Part shown: positions 26,448 to 35,846 of the stretch, piece after piece
How positions within the stretch are numbered: the stretch's first letter is position 1
Layout: each line of letters starts with the position of its first letter
From: Hyphomicrobiales bacterium
Lineage (GTDB): Bacteria > Pseudomonadota > Alphaproteobacteria > Rhizobiales > Rhizobiaceae
Length of the DNA stretch: 64,000 bases
NCBI GenBank assembly: GCA_900472295.1
Contig: UCIA01000019.1
Span: forward strand, 35,424-99,423
Direction: 5' to 3'
Notes under the pieces: generated by a model
Seen by the model: the letters and a program-made list of their open reading frames with translations, nothing else
What the model was told of the DNA's origin: nothing
Database searches by the model: none
Made by a program: the position numbers and the translations under genes

Positions 26448-26995
26448 GCCATGCACTCCCGCAGCGACGCCAGGCCGCGCCTCACCCAGGCCTTGGCCGT
26501 GCCCAGCGGCACTCTCAGGCGGCCGGCAATTTCGCCATGCGTATAGCCCGAAATGTAAGCCATCAGGATGCTCTTTCGCTTTTGCTCATCCAGTTGAGAA
26601 AGGCATCGGCGCAGGCTGCTCTCCTGCTCCAGACTTGCAAGCAGGTCGACGGAAAAGACATCCTGAGACGCGTCCTGAAACCGCTCAAGCGTGTCGGTGT
26701 CCATCAGTTCCCAGCGTTTGACATCACGCAACGCGTTCAAGGCACGGTTGCGGACGATGGCATAGATCCAGCCGCGGGCGGAACCCCGCTCCGGCGTGTA
26801 CTGCGAGGCTTTGTTCCATATCTGAACGAAAGCATCCTGCACGATCTCTTCGGCATAGTCGTGCCGCCGCAGGATCCTTTGAGCGACCGTCACAAGGCGC
26901 CGAGCTTCCATATCGAAGATCCGGCGAAGTCCAGCCTTGTCGCCTTGGGCACAAGCGGTCAAGGCGGCTGCCAATACCTGCTGGGAATCAGACAT
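26444..26995 (-). CDS. ECF-family RNA polymerase sigma factor
   Basis: A 183-residue sigma-70 factor of the ECF group. Region 2 runs from about 25 to 90 (LVTVAQRILRRHDYAEEIVQDAFVQIW, with the conserved D-A-E-(E/D)-(I/V)-x-Q-(D/E) pattern, then GSARGWIYAIVRNRALNALR). Region 4 lies at about 125-180 (QKRKSILMAYISGYTHGEIAGRLRVPLGTAKAWVRRGLASLRECM). GAAGGAGA before the ATG at 26995 decides the start against longer frames. Translationally coupled to the anti-sigma gene and divergent from the DUF4394 gene, a likely target. Its co-encoded RskA-type regulator suggests the ECF19/SigK-like group; this is inference. Confidence 0.93.
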   Translation of the reverse strand: MSDSQQVLAAALTACAQGDKAGLRRIFDMEARRLVTVAQRILRRHDYAEEIVQDAFVQIWNKASQYTPERGSARGWIYAIVRNRALNALRDVKRWELMDTDTLERFQDASQDVFSVDLLASLEQESSLRRCLSQLDEQKRKSILMAYISGYTHGEIAGRLRVPLGTAKAWVRRGLASLRECMA

Positions 26996-27127
26996 CACGT
27001 CTCCTTCTTCTGGCAATGCAGCTGCGTGACACTCTAGCAGGGCCGTTGCGATTGCCGCCAGCCGTGAGGGATCAGATCTGTCGGTTCCGGCTTTGCTGTC
27101 CATGACAGCGATACCCGCGAGACGGAA

Positions 27128-27162
27128 GGATGGATGCAAAAAGAATTCCGACGGATGCATCC
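27128..27162. promoter_or_regulatory. GGATGCATCC repeat in the sigma/DUF4394 divergent region
   Basis: GGATGGATGC and the palindrome GGATGCATCC (27153-27162) lie 15 bp apart in the 248-bp region between the sigma factor and DUF4394 genes. GCATCC thus appears in both orientations, which would suit a -35 element read by the ECF factor for both promoters. No firm -10 element was found. Confidence 0.3.
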
Positions 27163-27243
27163 AAATCGATCGCCGGCGTGTCATCGCCATAGGGAGTACC
27201 GGAAGGCGCTTCCGACCCAGACCCAAACATTCGGAGAACAGCA

Positions 27244-28029
27244 ATGAAGCATCTCAAGATAGCGATTTTGACATCCGGCTCCATCCTGGCCGTCGCCGCG
27301 GCACAGGCGGCGCCGATTGTGGGTCTCGTCGGCGACAAGACGCTGGTGATGTTCGACAGCGGCAAGCCGGCGATTTCCAAGTCAGTTGAGGTGACCGGCG
27401 TCGACAAACTCGTCGGCATCGATTTCCGCCCCGGCACGAAGACCGTCGTGGGTGTCACGCCGGACAGTTCGATCGTCGTGATCGACCTCGAGACCGGCGC
27501 CGCGACGCTGGTGGCAAAAATGGACAAGCCGCTGGCGATGACCCAGGCGCCGGTGATCGTCGACTTCAATCCGATGGCCGACAAGCTGCGCTTCATGACC
27601 GGCACGACCAACCACCGCGTTCATCCCGACACCGGCGCCGTGACCGTCGACGGCACTCTGGCCTATGAAGACGCAGACATGCACAAGGGAGAAACGCCCA
27701 ACATTGTCGCCGCGGCCTACACCAATTCCTACGGCAAGCCGGAAAAGACGGCGATGTACAACATCGACGCGACGATCGGCGCTCTTATTCAACAGACCAA
27801 ACCGAACGACGGCACGTTGAAGGCGATCGGCAAGCTTGGCATCGAAGGCAAGCCGGCCGCCTACGCCTTTGACATTCAAACCACCGAAGACGGCGCGAAC
27901 ACGGCATGGCTGGCCGCCGACAAGACGCTCTACACCGTCAATCTGGAAACCGGCGCCGCGACAAAGATCGGCGCCATCTCCGGCGCGGAGATGGAGCTTC
28001 GCGCCATCACGGTGTTGCCCGCCATGTGA
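27244..28029 (+). CDS. DUF4394 secreted protein
   Basis: A 261-residue exported protein: a signal peptide (MKHLKIAILTSGSILAVAAAQA) followed by a DUF4394 beta-propeller-like repeat domain. Repeating units of the form VGIDFRPGTKTVVGVTPDSSIVVID, VDFNPMADKLRFMTGTTNHRVHPDTGAVTVDG, YAFDIQTTEDGANTAWLAADKTLYTVNLETG are visible. The family is uncharacterised; similar proteins in Alphaproteobacteria often sit beside an ECF sigma factor, as here, which suggests it is a target of that factor. The start is ATG 27244. A hairpin terminator follows. Confidence 0.88.
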   Translation: MKHLKIAILTSGSILAVAAAQAAPIVGLVGDKTLVMFDSGKPAISKSVEVTGVDKLVGIDFRPGTKTVVGVTPDSSIVVIDLETGAATLVAKMDKPLAMTQAPVIVDFNPMADKLRFMTGTTNHRVHPDTGAVTVDGTLAYEDADMHKGETPNIVAAAYTNSYGKPEKTAMYNIDATIGALIQQTKPNDGTLKAIGKLGIEGKPAAYAFDIQTTEDGANTAWLAADKTLYTVNLETGAATKIGAISGAEMELRAITVLPAM

Positions 28030-28038
28030 TGACCATCA

Positions 28039-28066
28039 AGGGGGTCGGCTTCCAGCCGGCCCCTTT
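28039..28066 (+). terminator. Terminator of the DUF4394 gene
   Basis: AGGGG(GTC)GGC and GCCGGCCCCT pair around TTCCA, followed by TTCTGG. It lies 10 bp after the stop. Confidence 0.6.
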
Positions 28067-28178
28067 CTGGTATTCCTGGCTAGCACGCATGACTCTCACC
28101 CCAACCTGTGCTATGCGCCGCGCTTCATTTCCGGCACGATGCTGAAATCGGCCGCAAATCGCTTATATCAGGCCAATC

Positions 28179-29411
28179 ATGACCCTTTCCTTCGATCTCA
28201 CCACTGAGGGTGCCCGTGACGCGTTGCGCGCCCGCGCAGCGCCGGAGAAGCCGTCGCTGATCGGCCTGACCCGGGCCGAGCTCGGCGAGGCCCTCGTTGC
28301 ATCAGGCATCGTGCCCGAGCGCCAGGCTAAAATGCGCGCCCAGCAGCTCTGGCACTGGATGTATGTGCGCGGCGTTTCCGACTTCGCCGGCATGTTCAAC
28401 ATCTCCAAGGATCTGCGCGCCGAGCTCGACAAGCATTTCACCGTTGCCCGGCCCGAGATCGTCGAGGAGCAGATTTCTGCCGACGGCACGCGCAAGTGGC
28501 TGTTTCGCTTTCCACCGCGCGGCGCCGGCCGTCCGGTCGAGATCGAGACCGTCTATATCCCCGAGGAAGGCCGCGGCACGCTCTGCATCTCCTCGCAGGT
28601 CGGCTGCACGCTGACCTGCTCGTTCTGCCACACAGGCACGCAGAAGCTGGTGCGCAATTTGACGGCCGAAGAGATCCTGGCGCAATTGCTCACCGCCCGA
28701 GACCGGTTGGGCGATTTCCCCGACCGCGACACGCCCGACGGCGCCATCGTCCCGGCCGAAGGCCGCAAAGTGTCCAACGTCGTCATGATGGGCATGGGCG
28801 AGCCGCTCTACAATTTCGAGGCGGTGAAGAAGGCGCTGCTGATCGCCTCCGACGGCGACGGGCTTTCCCTCTCCAAGCGCCGCATAACGCTGTCGACCTC
28901 CGGCGTGGTGCCGGAGATCTTCCGCACCGGCGAGGAGATCGGCGTCATGCTGGCGATTTCGCTGCACGCCACCAATGACGATCTGCGTGACCTGCTGGTG
29001 CCGATCAACAAGAAGTATCCGCTCAAGGAACTGATCGAGGCCTGCCGCGCCTATCCCGGCCTGTCCAACGCCAAGCGCATCACTTTCGAATATGTGATGC
29101 TGAAGGACGTCAACGATTCCATTGAGGACGCCAAGGGACTGATCAAGCTGCTCAAGGGCATTCCGGCCAAGATCAATCTGATCCCGTTCAACCCGTGGCC
29201 GGGCACCAATTACCAGTGCTCGGACTGGGAGACGATCGAGAAGTTTGCCGACTACATCAACAATGCCGGCTATGCCTCGCCGATCCGCACCCCACGCGGC
29301 CGCGACATCCTGGCGGCCTGCGGCCAGCTCAAGTCGGACTCCGAGCGCATGCGCAAGGTCGACCGGCTGGCGCTGGAAGCGATGATGATTGCGGGGCACG
29401 GCGAGGCGTGA
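28179..29411 (+). CDS. rlmN: 23S rRNA (adenine-2503-C2)-methyltransferase RlmN
   Basis: Radical-SAM enzyme that methylates C2 of A2503 in 23S rRNA and A37 of some tRNAs, supporting translational fidelity. The 410-residue protein has cluster cysteines C143, C147 and C150 in [14 protein letters not shown] and the C-terminal methyl-carrying cysteine C381 in AACGQLKSD. The conserved GMGEPLYNF and [22 protein letters not shown] stretches are present. The start is ATG 28179. The stop overlaps a GTG start (GTGA) of a small membrane protein gene, so two unknown genes are coupled to it. Confidence 0.97.
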   Translation: MTLSFDLTTEGARDALRARAAPEKPSLIGLTRAELGEALVASGIVPERQAKMRAQQLWHWMYVRGVSDFAGMFNISKDLRAELDKHFTVARPEIVEEQISADGTRKWLFRFPPRGAGRPVEIETVYIPEEGRGTLCISSQVGCTLTCSFCHTGTQKLVRNLTAEEILAQLLTARDRLGDFPDRDTPDGAIVPAEGRKVSNVVMMGMGEPLYNFEAVKKALLIASDGDGLSLSKRRITLSTSGVVPEIFRTGEEIGVMLAISLHATNDDLRDLLVPINKKYPLKELIEACRAYPGLSNAKRITFEYVMLKDVNDSIEDAKGLIKLLKGIPAKINLIPFNPWPGTNYQCSDWETIEKFADYINNAGYASPIRTPRGRDILAACGQLKSDSERMRKVDRLALEAMMIAGHGEA

Positions 29412-29857
29412 GCCGCGATCTGCCCTGGGGCCGCATCGCTTATGAGTTCTCAGGCTATCTCGCCGCCGTTCTGGTTGCGGTCACCGCAACCGTGGCCACC
29501 GTGCTGCTCTGGACCGCGCAAAAGAATGCGGTCAACTGGGGATCTTTTTACGCCTTTGTCCGCCATTTGGGCGATATGTACCGATTTGGCATCATGGTCA
29601 CCCTTCCGGCGGCGCTGCCTGGTTTTCTGCTGACGCTGTTTGTTGCCCATCGCGTGGGCTGGGCCGGATGGTTGCCATTTGCGGCCGCCGGCACCTTGAA
29701 TGCCATTCTCGCATTGACACTTTTTGGTATCTACATTCATCAGGACGTATTCGAGCAGGAAGTGGTGTTGCCCTGCCTGCCAGGCGGCTTCGCCGGCGGC
29801 GTCGCCTATTGGGCCGTGGTCAGGAAATCCCTGCGCGACAGGGCGGCTTCCCCGTGA
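29408..29857 (+). CDS. Small membrane protein coupled to rlmN
   Basis: A 149-residue protein with four predicted membrane segments ([59 protein letters not shown], and [13 protein letters not shown]). I do not recognise a family. The GTG at 29408 overlaps the rlmN stop as GTGA, the only in-frame start that leaves rlmN intact. Its own stop overlaps the next GTG in the same way. The next protein ends similarly (GMVGGIAYWLSAGR against [15 protein letters not shown]), so the two are probably diverged paralogues. Confidence 0.75.
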   Translation: MSRDLPWGRIAYEFSGYLAAVLVAVTATVATVLLWTAQKNAVNWGSFYAFVRHLGDMYRFGIMVTLPAALPGFLLTLFVAHRVGWAGWLPFAAAGTLNAILALTLFGIYIHQDVFEQEVVLPCLPGGFAGGVAYWAVVRKSLRDRAASP

Positions 29858-30327
29858 CCCGCCTCATCGCCTATTTCGTTCGCTGCGCCGTCATCCTGTT
29901 TGGCTATGTCGTCGCTTCTCTGGCGGCCAGCGCCTTCCTCAACATCCTGTTCCTGGCTTCGCTCGGCTACGCGCCGGAGCATGCGCACCCGACGGCGACC
30001 GCATCGCTGTATTTTCCAATTCCCTTCGTGGCGCTGTTCGTCGCCTATTTCGCCTTCGTGCCGGCCGCCATCGTCATCCTGATTTCCGAAATCCTCAGCC
30101 GCCGCGACTGGCTGTTCTATGCGCTGGCCGGCGGCATCGTGGCGGCGGCATTCCTCGGCTTCGTCCATCAGAACCCGGATTTCAATTTCGACGTCACCGA
30201 GCCCCGCGCCATCGCCGCCGTGATCGGCAGCGGCATGGTTGGCGGCATTGCCTACTGGCTCTCCGCCGGCCGCTGGGCTGGCAGCTGGTGGCAGGCCGCT
30301 ACTTCGCCTGAGCGGTCAGAATCTTGA
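29854..30327 (+). CDS. Second small membrane protein, paralogue-like
   Basis: A 157-residue protein with four membrane segments (CAVILFGYVVASLAASAFLNILFL, FPIPFVALFVAYFAFVPAAIVILI, WLFYALAGGIVAAAFLGF, AAVIGSGMVGGIAYWLSAG). It is unassigned, and shares overall layout and the C-terminal G-G-x-A-Y-W motif with the preceding protein. It starts at a GTG whose GTGA overlaps the previous stop. The 3' end overlaps the convergent LysE gene by 29 bp. Position after rlmN gives no firm hint to function. Confidence 0.75.
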   Translation: MTRLIAYFVRCAVILFGYVVASLAASAFLNILFLASLGYAPEHAHPTATASLYFPIPFVALFVAYFAFVPAAIVILISEILSRRDWLFYALAGGIVAAAFLGFVHQNPDFNFDVTEPRAIAAVIGSGMVGGIAYWLSAGRWAGSWWQAATSPERSES

Positions 30328-30940
30328 GCGCGAAGGCCGAAAACACCCCGGCAAAAAGGTAGTCGACCATCCGCGTCACGCGCGGGCTGGCCTTCATTGC
30401 CGCCGAGAATTTCTCCGCCGCAAACACCATCGGCGCCGTCACCGGGATCGACAGCACGATGAACATGAGGCCGAGGAAGAACAGTTTTCCCGGCGCGTTC
30501 GGGTCATGCGCCGTGACGAACTGCGGCAGAAACGTCATGAAGAACAGGATGATCTTCGGGTTGAGCAGATTGACGCCGAGCCCGGCCAACCAGCTGCGGA
30601 ACAGCGAAATCTCAGGGCCGCTCTTCATCTGAGGCGAAAACGCCGAGCCCTTGGTGAGCGCCTGCCAGGCAAGGAAGACGAGATAGGCGGCGCCAAAAAT
30701 CTTCAGCACGAGGAAGGCCATAGGCGAGGCGACGATCAGCGCCGAGATGCCGACCGCCACCAAAGTGGTGTGGATCAGCGTGCCGGTCAGTGCCCCGGCC
30801 AGCGAGGCAAACCCGGCGGCGCGGCCCTGGCTCAGCGTACGCGAGACGAACAGCGTCATATCAGGCCCCGGCGTGATCGCCAGGATCATGGTAGCGACGG
30901 CGAACTGGATCAGCGTCGTGGTGTCTGGAATGAAGGACAT
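30299..30940 (-). CDS. LysE/RhtB-family amino-acid exporter
   Basis: A 213-residue inner-membrane exporter of the LysE/RhtB superfamily, which extrudes lysine, arginine, homoserine or related metabolites. Six hydrophobic segments and the N-terminal family motif ILAITPGPDMTLFVSRTLSQGRAAGFASLAGALTG are visible, with LNPKIILFFMTFLPQFV in the middle. The ATG at 30940 gives MSFIPDTTTLIQFAVATMI; an in-frame TTG four codons upstream is less likely. It is divergent from argG, 177 bp apart. The arginine-synthesis neighbour is suggestive but does not identify the substrate. Confidence 0.92.
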   Translation of the reverse strand: MSFIPDTTTLIQFAVATMILAITPGPDMTLFVSRTLSQGRAAGFASLAGALTGTLIHTTLVAVGISALIVASPMAFLVLKIFGAAYLVFLAWQALTKGSAFSPQMKSGPEISLFRSWLAGLGVNLLNPKIILFFMTFLPQFVTAHDPNAPGKLFFLGLMFIVLSIPVTAPMVFAAEKFSAAMKASPRVTRMVDYLFAGVFSAFALKILTAQAK

Positions 30941-31117
30941 CGGCGACCCCAAGGGAGAAAAGAAACGCAGCCTATAGCGCAGCCGCCGTGACCGAGCCAG
31001 CGTCTGGCAGCCGCAGCATCTGGTCCAGCAGCAGCTGGATCAGCGTTCGTCCCTTGCGCTGGCTGGAAACGGCGTGATACCTCGCCCGCGAAGAACCCTG
31101 TCGCGGAACCGCCAACA

Positions 31118-32341
<1,224 letters not shown>

Positions 32342-32347
32342 GCCGGC

Positions 32348-32869
32348 ATGCGCGGTCCCGGTCGGTATCTGGCGCCGCTGGTTCTTCTGGCGACGCCTGC
32401 GGGCAGCCAGGAGTTCGATCCGGCATCGCTCGACATAGCTGCCTTGATCGAATGCCGGGCGGATGTGCCGGCTTACAACGAATTTGCCATCTGGCTGTCA
32501 AGCGCACCGGGTGCCGTGGAGGCGCTTGGCTGGAAGAAGCTCGTCTCAGGCAATCCGTTTCTCAGCCAATACGCGCTGCCGGCCAAAATTCGGGTCTTCG
32601 ACCGCGAGACGGACTCAATCGTCTTTACCGCTTCCGGGCCGATGGCAGTGCTCGACGGCATTGCCGCGCCCGATCTTGCCAAGGCGCTCGATGTCATAGC
32701 CGTCATTTCGACGCCGGAAAAATTCCTTGGCGAAAAGGTCGTCGTCAAAAGCACCGAGAATACGGATGGATCGGCCTTCTCCACGAACATTACGCTAAAC
32801 GTCTCCACCGTCGACTCGCATCCCGGCAAGACGCTGGCTGGCTGCTCCTATACCGTAGAGATAGAGTGA
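32348..32869 (+). CDS. Small secreted protein of unknown function
   Basis: A 173-residue protein with an N-terminal signal sequence (RYLAPLVLLATPAGSQ). The mature part (EFDPASLDIAALIECRADVPAYNEFAIWL, then MAVLDGIAAPDLAKALDVIAVI and NVSTVDSHPGKTLAGCSYTVEIE) has two cysteines that could pair, and looks like a periplasmic beta-rich protein. I recognise no family. It starts 6 bp after argG on the same strand, so it may share its transcript. Confidence 0.65.
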   Translation: MRGPGRYLAPLVLLATPAGSQEFDPASLDIAALIECRADVPAYNEFAIWLSSAPGAVEALGWKKLVSGNPFLSQYALPAKIRVFDRETDSIVFTASGPMAVLDGIAAPDLAKALDVIAVISTPEKFLGEKVVVKSTENTDGSAFSTNITLNVSTVDSHPGKTLAGCSYTVEIE

Positions 32870-32998
32870 CAGCTTTGCGGAGGCGCCGCGTTGTATTTGA
32901 TGTCTCTAATATAGAAGGACAAACTGGCCAAGATCGTTCCTGTTTGACCTTTTAGGAGCTTCATCTAAATTCGCTCGCGGGACGGAGGGTTTCTGACT

Positions 32999-33421
32999 GT
33001 GAAAAATGCCATTTCTCTATTGCTTGCAGCCGGCATGGTCTTTGCCGGATGCCAGTCCTCGCAGGCTGCCGCGAAACGCGAGCAGAAGCCGGACGGGTGC
33101 ATCTCCGCTGTCCATTTGTGGAGCATCACGTTCAAGCACGAAATCGCCTCTTTCATGGGCGTCTCACAGGAGCGCATGCCGGCCCTGTTCTGCCAGCGTC
33201 TTGGCGAAGGAATACGCAGCGGGCGGATCACCTATTCCGACTTGAATCGGCTGCAGCTCGACCAATCGACCGAAATCTGGCTGGTCATCAAGGGCAAGTC
33301 AAAAGCGCCTCCGCAAGCACCGCCGCGAAACTCCAAATTCCGTACCTGCAAGGGTACTGAAGGCACCTTCGAGCTTCCCATCTCCCAGAAGTGCCCGATG
33401 AGCGGCTACGCACATTATTGA
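32999..33421 (+). CDS. Small lipoprotein of unknown function
   Basis: A 140-residue protein with a lipoprotein signal: LLAAGMVFAGC gives a lipobox with the acylated cysteine at about residue 18. The mature region contains four further cysteines (DGCIS, LFCQR, RTCKG, QKCPM) and a Pro-rich linker (KAPPQAPPRNSK), so it should be a disulfide-stabilised envelope protein. The start is GTG 32999, with GGAGGG nine bases upstream; an ATG at 33006 is out of frame. No family is recognised. It stands between two unrelated genes. Confidence 0.7.
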   Translation: MKNAISLLLAAGMVFAGCQSSQAAAKREQKPDGCISAVHLWSITFKHEIASFMGVSQERMPALFCQRLGEGIRSGRITYSDLNRLQLDQSTEIWLVIKGKSKAPPQAPPRNSKFRTCKGTEGTFELPISQKCPMSGYAHY

Positions 33422-33502
33422 GAGCCCGGGCGCTCAGTCGGCATTTACGCCAACCATCGAGCAACTCGAGAAAGAGTGCGCCTGAAATGCGCTGGACCTC
33501 AA

Positions 33503-33531
33503 CAAAAAGCCCGGCGCATGGCCGGGCTTCC
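33503..33531 (-). terminator. Terminator of the lytic transglycosylase gene
   Basis: Minus-strand stem GCCCGGC-CATGC-GCCGGGC followed by TTTTTG. It lies 21 bp after the stop of the gene that ends at 33552. Confidence 0.85.
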
Positions 33532-33551
33532 TGTCGAATGAAGATTATCGT

Positions 33552-34349
33552 TCAGTTGCCGTCGATCGAGTCGGCGATGCGGGCGATGGCCTGCTGGTAG
33601 ACCCTCGCTGAATTCCAGCCGGCAATTGCGCCCATATTCGCACTCGCGCTTGCACCGGCCTGCCAGCCATGGCCTTTGAGGAAGTTGGCGGTGGAAGCCA
33701 GCGCCGTCGCCTTGTCGCGCAGGTTTCCATTGCCGACGCCGTACTTCAGGACATTGCCGGGCAGGAACTGCGTGTGGCCGATCTCGCCATGCGCGGCACC
33801 GACCGACGAGGCGCTCAGCGCGCCGCGATCGACCAGCTTCAGCGCTGCAATGGCATGCGGGGTGAAGAACCCCGGGCGGCGGCAATCATAGGCAAGCGTC
33901 AAGATGGCGGAGACCGTGTTCTGGTTGCCCAGCGAGGCACCGAAGCCGGTTTCCATGCCCCAGATGGCCAGCAACACGCCCGGCGACACCCCGTAATTGC
34001 TCTCGATCCTGTCGAACATCGCCGCGTTCGACTTCTTCAGCGAGCGGCCCTTGGAAATGATCGTAGCCCCGCCGCGGCGCTTCATGAAATCGTCCACCGA
34101 GCCGCTGAACGCCTTGTGGATAGCGCGGTCGACGGAGATCGTCTTGGTTGCATATTTGGCGCCGGCCAGAGCCGACAGGCCTTTGCCGCCGACGCCGTTG
34201 GCCTTGGCCTCCGCCGCAAACTCCGACTTCCAGGCTTCAAAGCCCGCGCCGGTCTTGCCGCAGCTGGCCGCCGCCTGCGCGCCTGTCGCCAGCGCAAATA
34301 CCGCCACTGCCGCGGCCACAAAAACTCTTCCCTTGGCAAACAATGCCAT
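33552..34349 (-). CDS. Lytic murein transglycosylase (MltB family)
   Basis: A 265-residue exported peptidoglycan lyase that cleaves the MurNAc-GlcNAc bond to form 1,6-anhydro ends. A signal peptide (MALFAKGRVFVAAAVAVFALATGAQA) precedes the MltB-type SLT domain. The catalytic glutamate is in LLAIWGMETGFGASLGNQ, followed by DCRRPGFFTPHAIAALKLV and GAAHGEIGHTQFLPGNVLKYGVG. No C-terminal peptidoglycan-binding domain is present, so it is shorter than many MltB homologues (over 350 residues). AGGAGAG precedes the ATG at 34349. Divergent from the amine oxidase gene. Confidence 0.93.
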   Translation of the reverse strand: MALFAKGRVFVAAAVAVFALATGAQAAASCGKTGAGFEAWKSEFAAEAKANGVGGKGLSALAGAKYATKTISVDRAIHKAFSGSVDDFMKRRGGATIISKGRSLKKSNAAMFDRIESNYGVSPGVLLAIWGMETGFGASLGNQNTVSAILTLAYDCRRPGFFTPHAIAALKLVDRGALSASSVGAAHGEIGHTQFLPGNVLKYGVGNGNLRDKATALASTANFLKGHGWQAGASASANMGAIAGWNSARVYQQAIARIADSIDGN

Positions 34350-34491
34350 GCTGTCTCTCCTGATTGCCTGAATCACGTCCCGGCTGTGAACTTGCCAGTG
34401 AAACGCGCCATTGTCACCGTACCCCCGGCGCCACGCTGGCCAATGCAGCGGAATTTGCCTACGATCAAGTGCTTATTGTGGCGGGGGAGCC

Positions 34492-35739
34492 ATGGAAGAC
34501 GTTGATGTCGTCATCATCGGCGCCGGTTCAGCGGGCCTTGCCGCCGCCAGAACCATTCGCGCCGCCGGCCTTTCCTTCAAGCTGCTCGAAGCCATGGGCC
34601 GCATCGGCGGCCGCGCCTGGACCAGCGACCAGCATTTCGGCATCCCGTTCGACATTGGCTGCGCCTGGCTGCATGCCGCCGACCGCAACCCCTATTTTCC
34701 CGAAGCTAAAGGTGCCGGCTGGACGCTGCATCACCACGACATGAATGTCGACCATCTCTATTACCGTCAGCGCAAGGCGAGCGAGCAGGAGGAGGCCGAG
34801 ATGAAGGCCGCCGACGCGCGGCTGTTCGAATTGCTGGCGACGCATCAGGTTGACGAGGGCGACGACGACCGGCTTTCGACGCTGTTGGCCAAGGGCCAGG
34901 CGCCGCGCGCCGCCGCCACCTTCGCCGGGCCGATGGATTTCGGCGCCGACGAGGACGAGATTTCGATCCGCGACTTCCAGGCCGCCGCCGACCTCGACCC
35001 GAATTACTTCAGCAAGGAGGGGTTCGGCGCCCTGGTCGCACGCTTCGGCGCCGACCTGCCGGTCGAATTGTCGACGCCGGTGCGCAAGATCCTGTGGGAT
35101 GTGCCGGGCGTCGCCTGCGTCACCGATCGCGGCACCGTACGCGCCAAGGCGGTGATCGTCACCGCCGCGCCGGCGGTCCTCGCCTTCGAGGAGATCGAGT
35201 TTTCACCGGCACTTCCCGACACGCATTTCGGCGCCTTCTTCGACCTGCCGATGGGCATGCTGACCAAGCTGCCGGTCGAGATCCGCGGCACCAGGCTCGG
35301 CCTCGAGCCCTTCGACGACCTGTTGATCGAACGCATGGCCCGGCACGACATCTATTTCCTGTGCTTCCCTTTCGACCTCGATCTGATGGTCGGTTTCGTC
35401 GGCGGCGACTTCGCTTGGGAAATGTCGGCGGCGGGCGAGGCGGCCGGCATCGACTTCGTCGTCGACCGGCTGTGCGGCATTTTCGGCAGCGACACCAGAA
35501 AGCATGTGGCGCGCGCCATGATGACCAATTGGGGCGAGGAGCGCTTCGTGCGGGGCGCCTATGCGGCAGCCCGCCCCGGCCGTTCCGGGGCGCGCGCGAC
35601 GCTGATGCAGCCGGTGGCGGACAAGATCTTCTTCGCCGGGGAGCATCTGGCCGGGCCGCTGATCCAGACCTGCGGCGGCGCGCGGCTGTCGGGCGAGAGC
35701 GTGGCCCGCCAGGTGGTCGCCCAGCTTGCGGCGAAATAG
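34492..35739 (+). CDS. FAD-dependent amine oxidase family protein
   Basis: A 415-residue flavoprotein of the monoamine-oxidase/polyamine-oxidase superfamily. The Rossmann dinucleotide motif DVVIIGAGSAGLAAARTI is at the N-terminus, followed by the family signature LLEAMGRIGGRAWT. The C-terminal FAD-binding block is IFFAGEHLAGPLIQTCGGARLSGESVA. No signal peptide; cytoplasmic. GGGGGAG precedes the ATG at 34492. It probably oxidises an amine to an imine with H2O2 release; the substrate is unknown. A zinc metallopeptidase gene follows 107 bp downstream on the same strand. Confidence 0.9.
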   Translation: MEDVDVVIIGAGSAGLAAARTIRAAGLSFKLLEAMGRIGGRAWTSDQHFGIPFDIGCAWLHAADRNPYFPEAKGAGWTLHHHDMNVDHLYYRQRKASEQEEAEMKAADARLFELLATHQVDEGDDDRLSTLLAKGQAPRAAATFAGPMDFGADEDEISIRDFQAAADLDPNYFSKEGFGALVARFGADLPVELSTPVRKILWDVPGVACVTDRGTVRAKAVIVTAAPAVLAFEEIEFSPALPDTHFGAFFDLPMGMLTKLPVEIRGTRLGLEPFDDLLIERMARHDIYFLCFPFDLDLMVGFVGGDFAWEMSAAGEAAGIDFVVDRLCGIFGSDTRKHVARAMMTNWGEERFVRGAYAAARPGRSGARATLMQPVADKIFFAGEHLAGPLIQTCGGARLSGESVARQVVAQLAAK

Positions 35740-35846
35740 CACCGGAAGGAAGCGGAACACCCGCCCTACGCCGGCGTTTTGGGCAGCACACCGCCGCGCA
35801 CTATATGCCGCCCTGAATATGTACCGCTCATCGAATTGAGGCCGAG

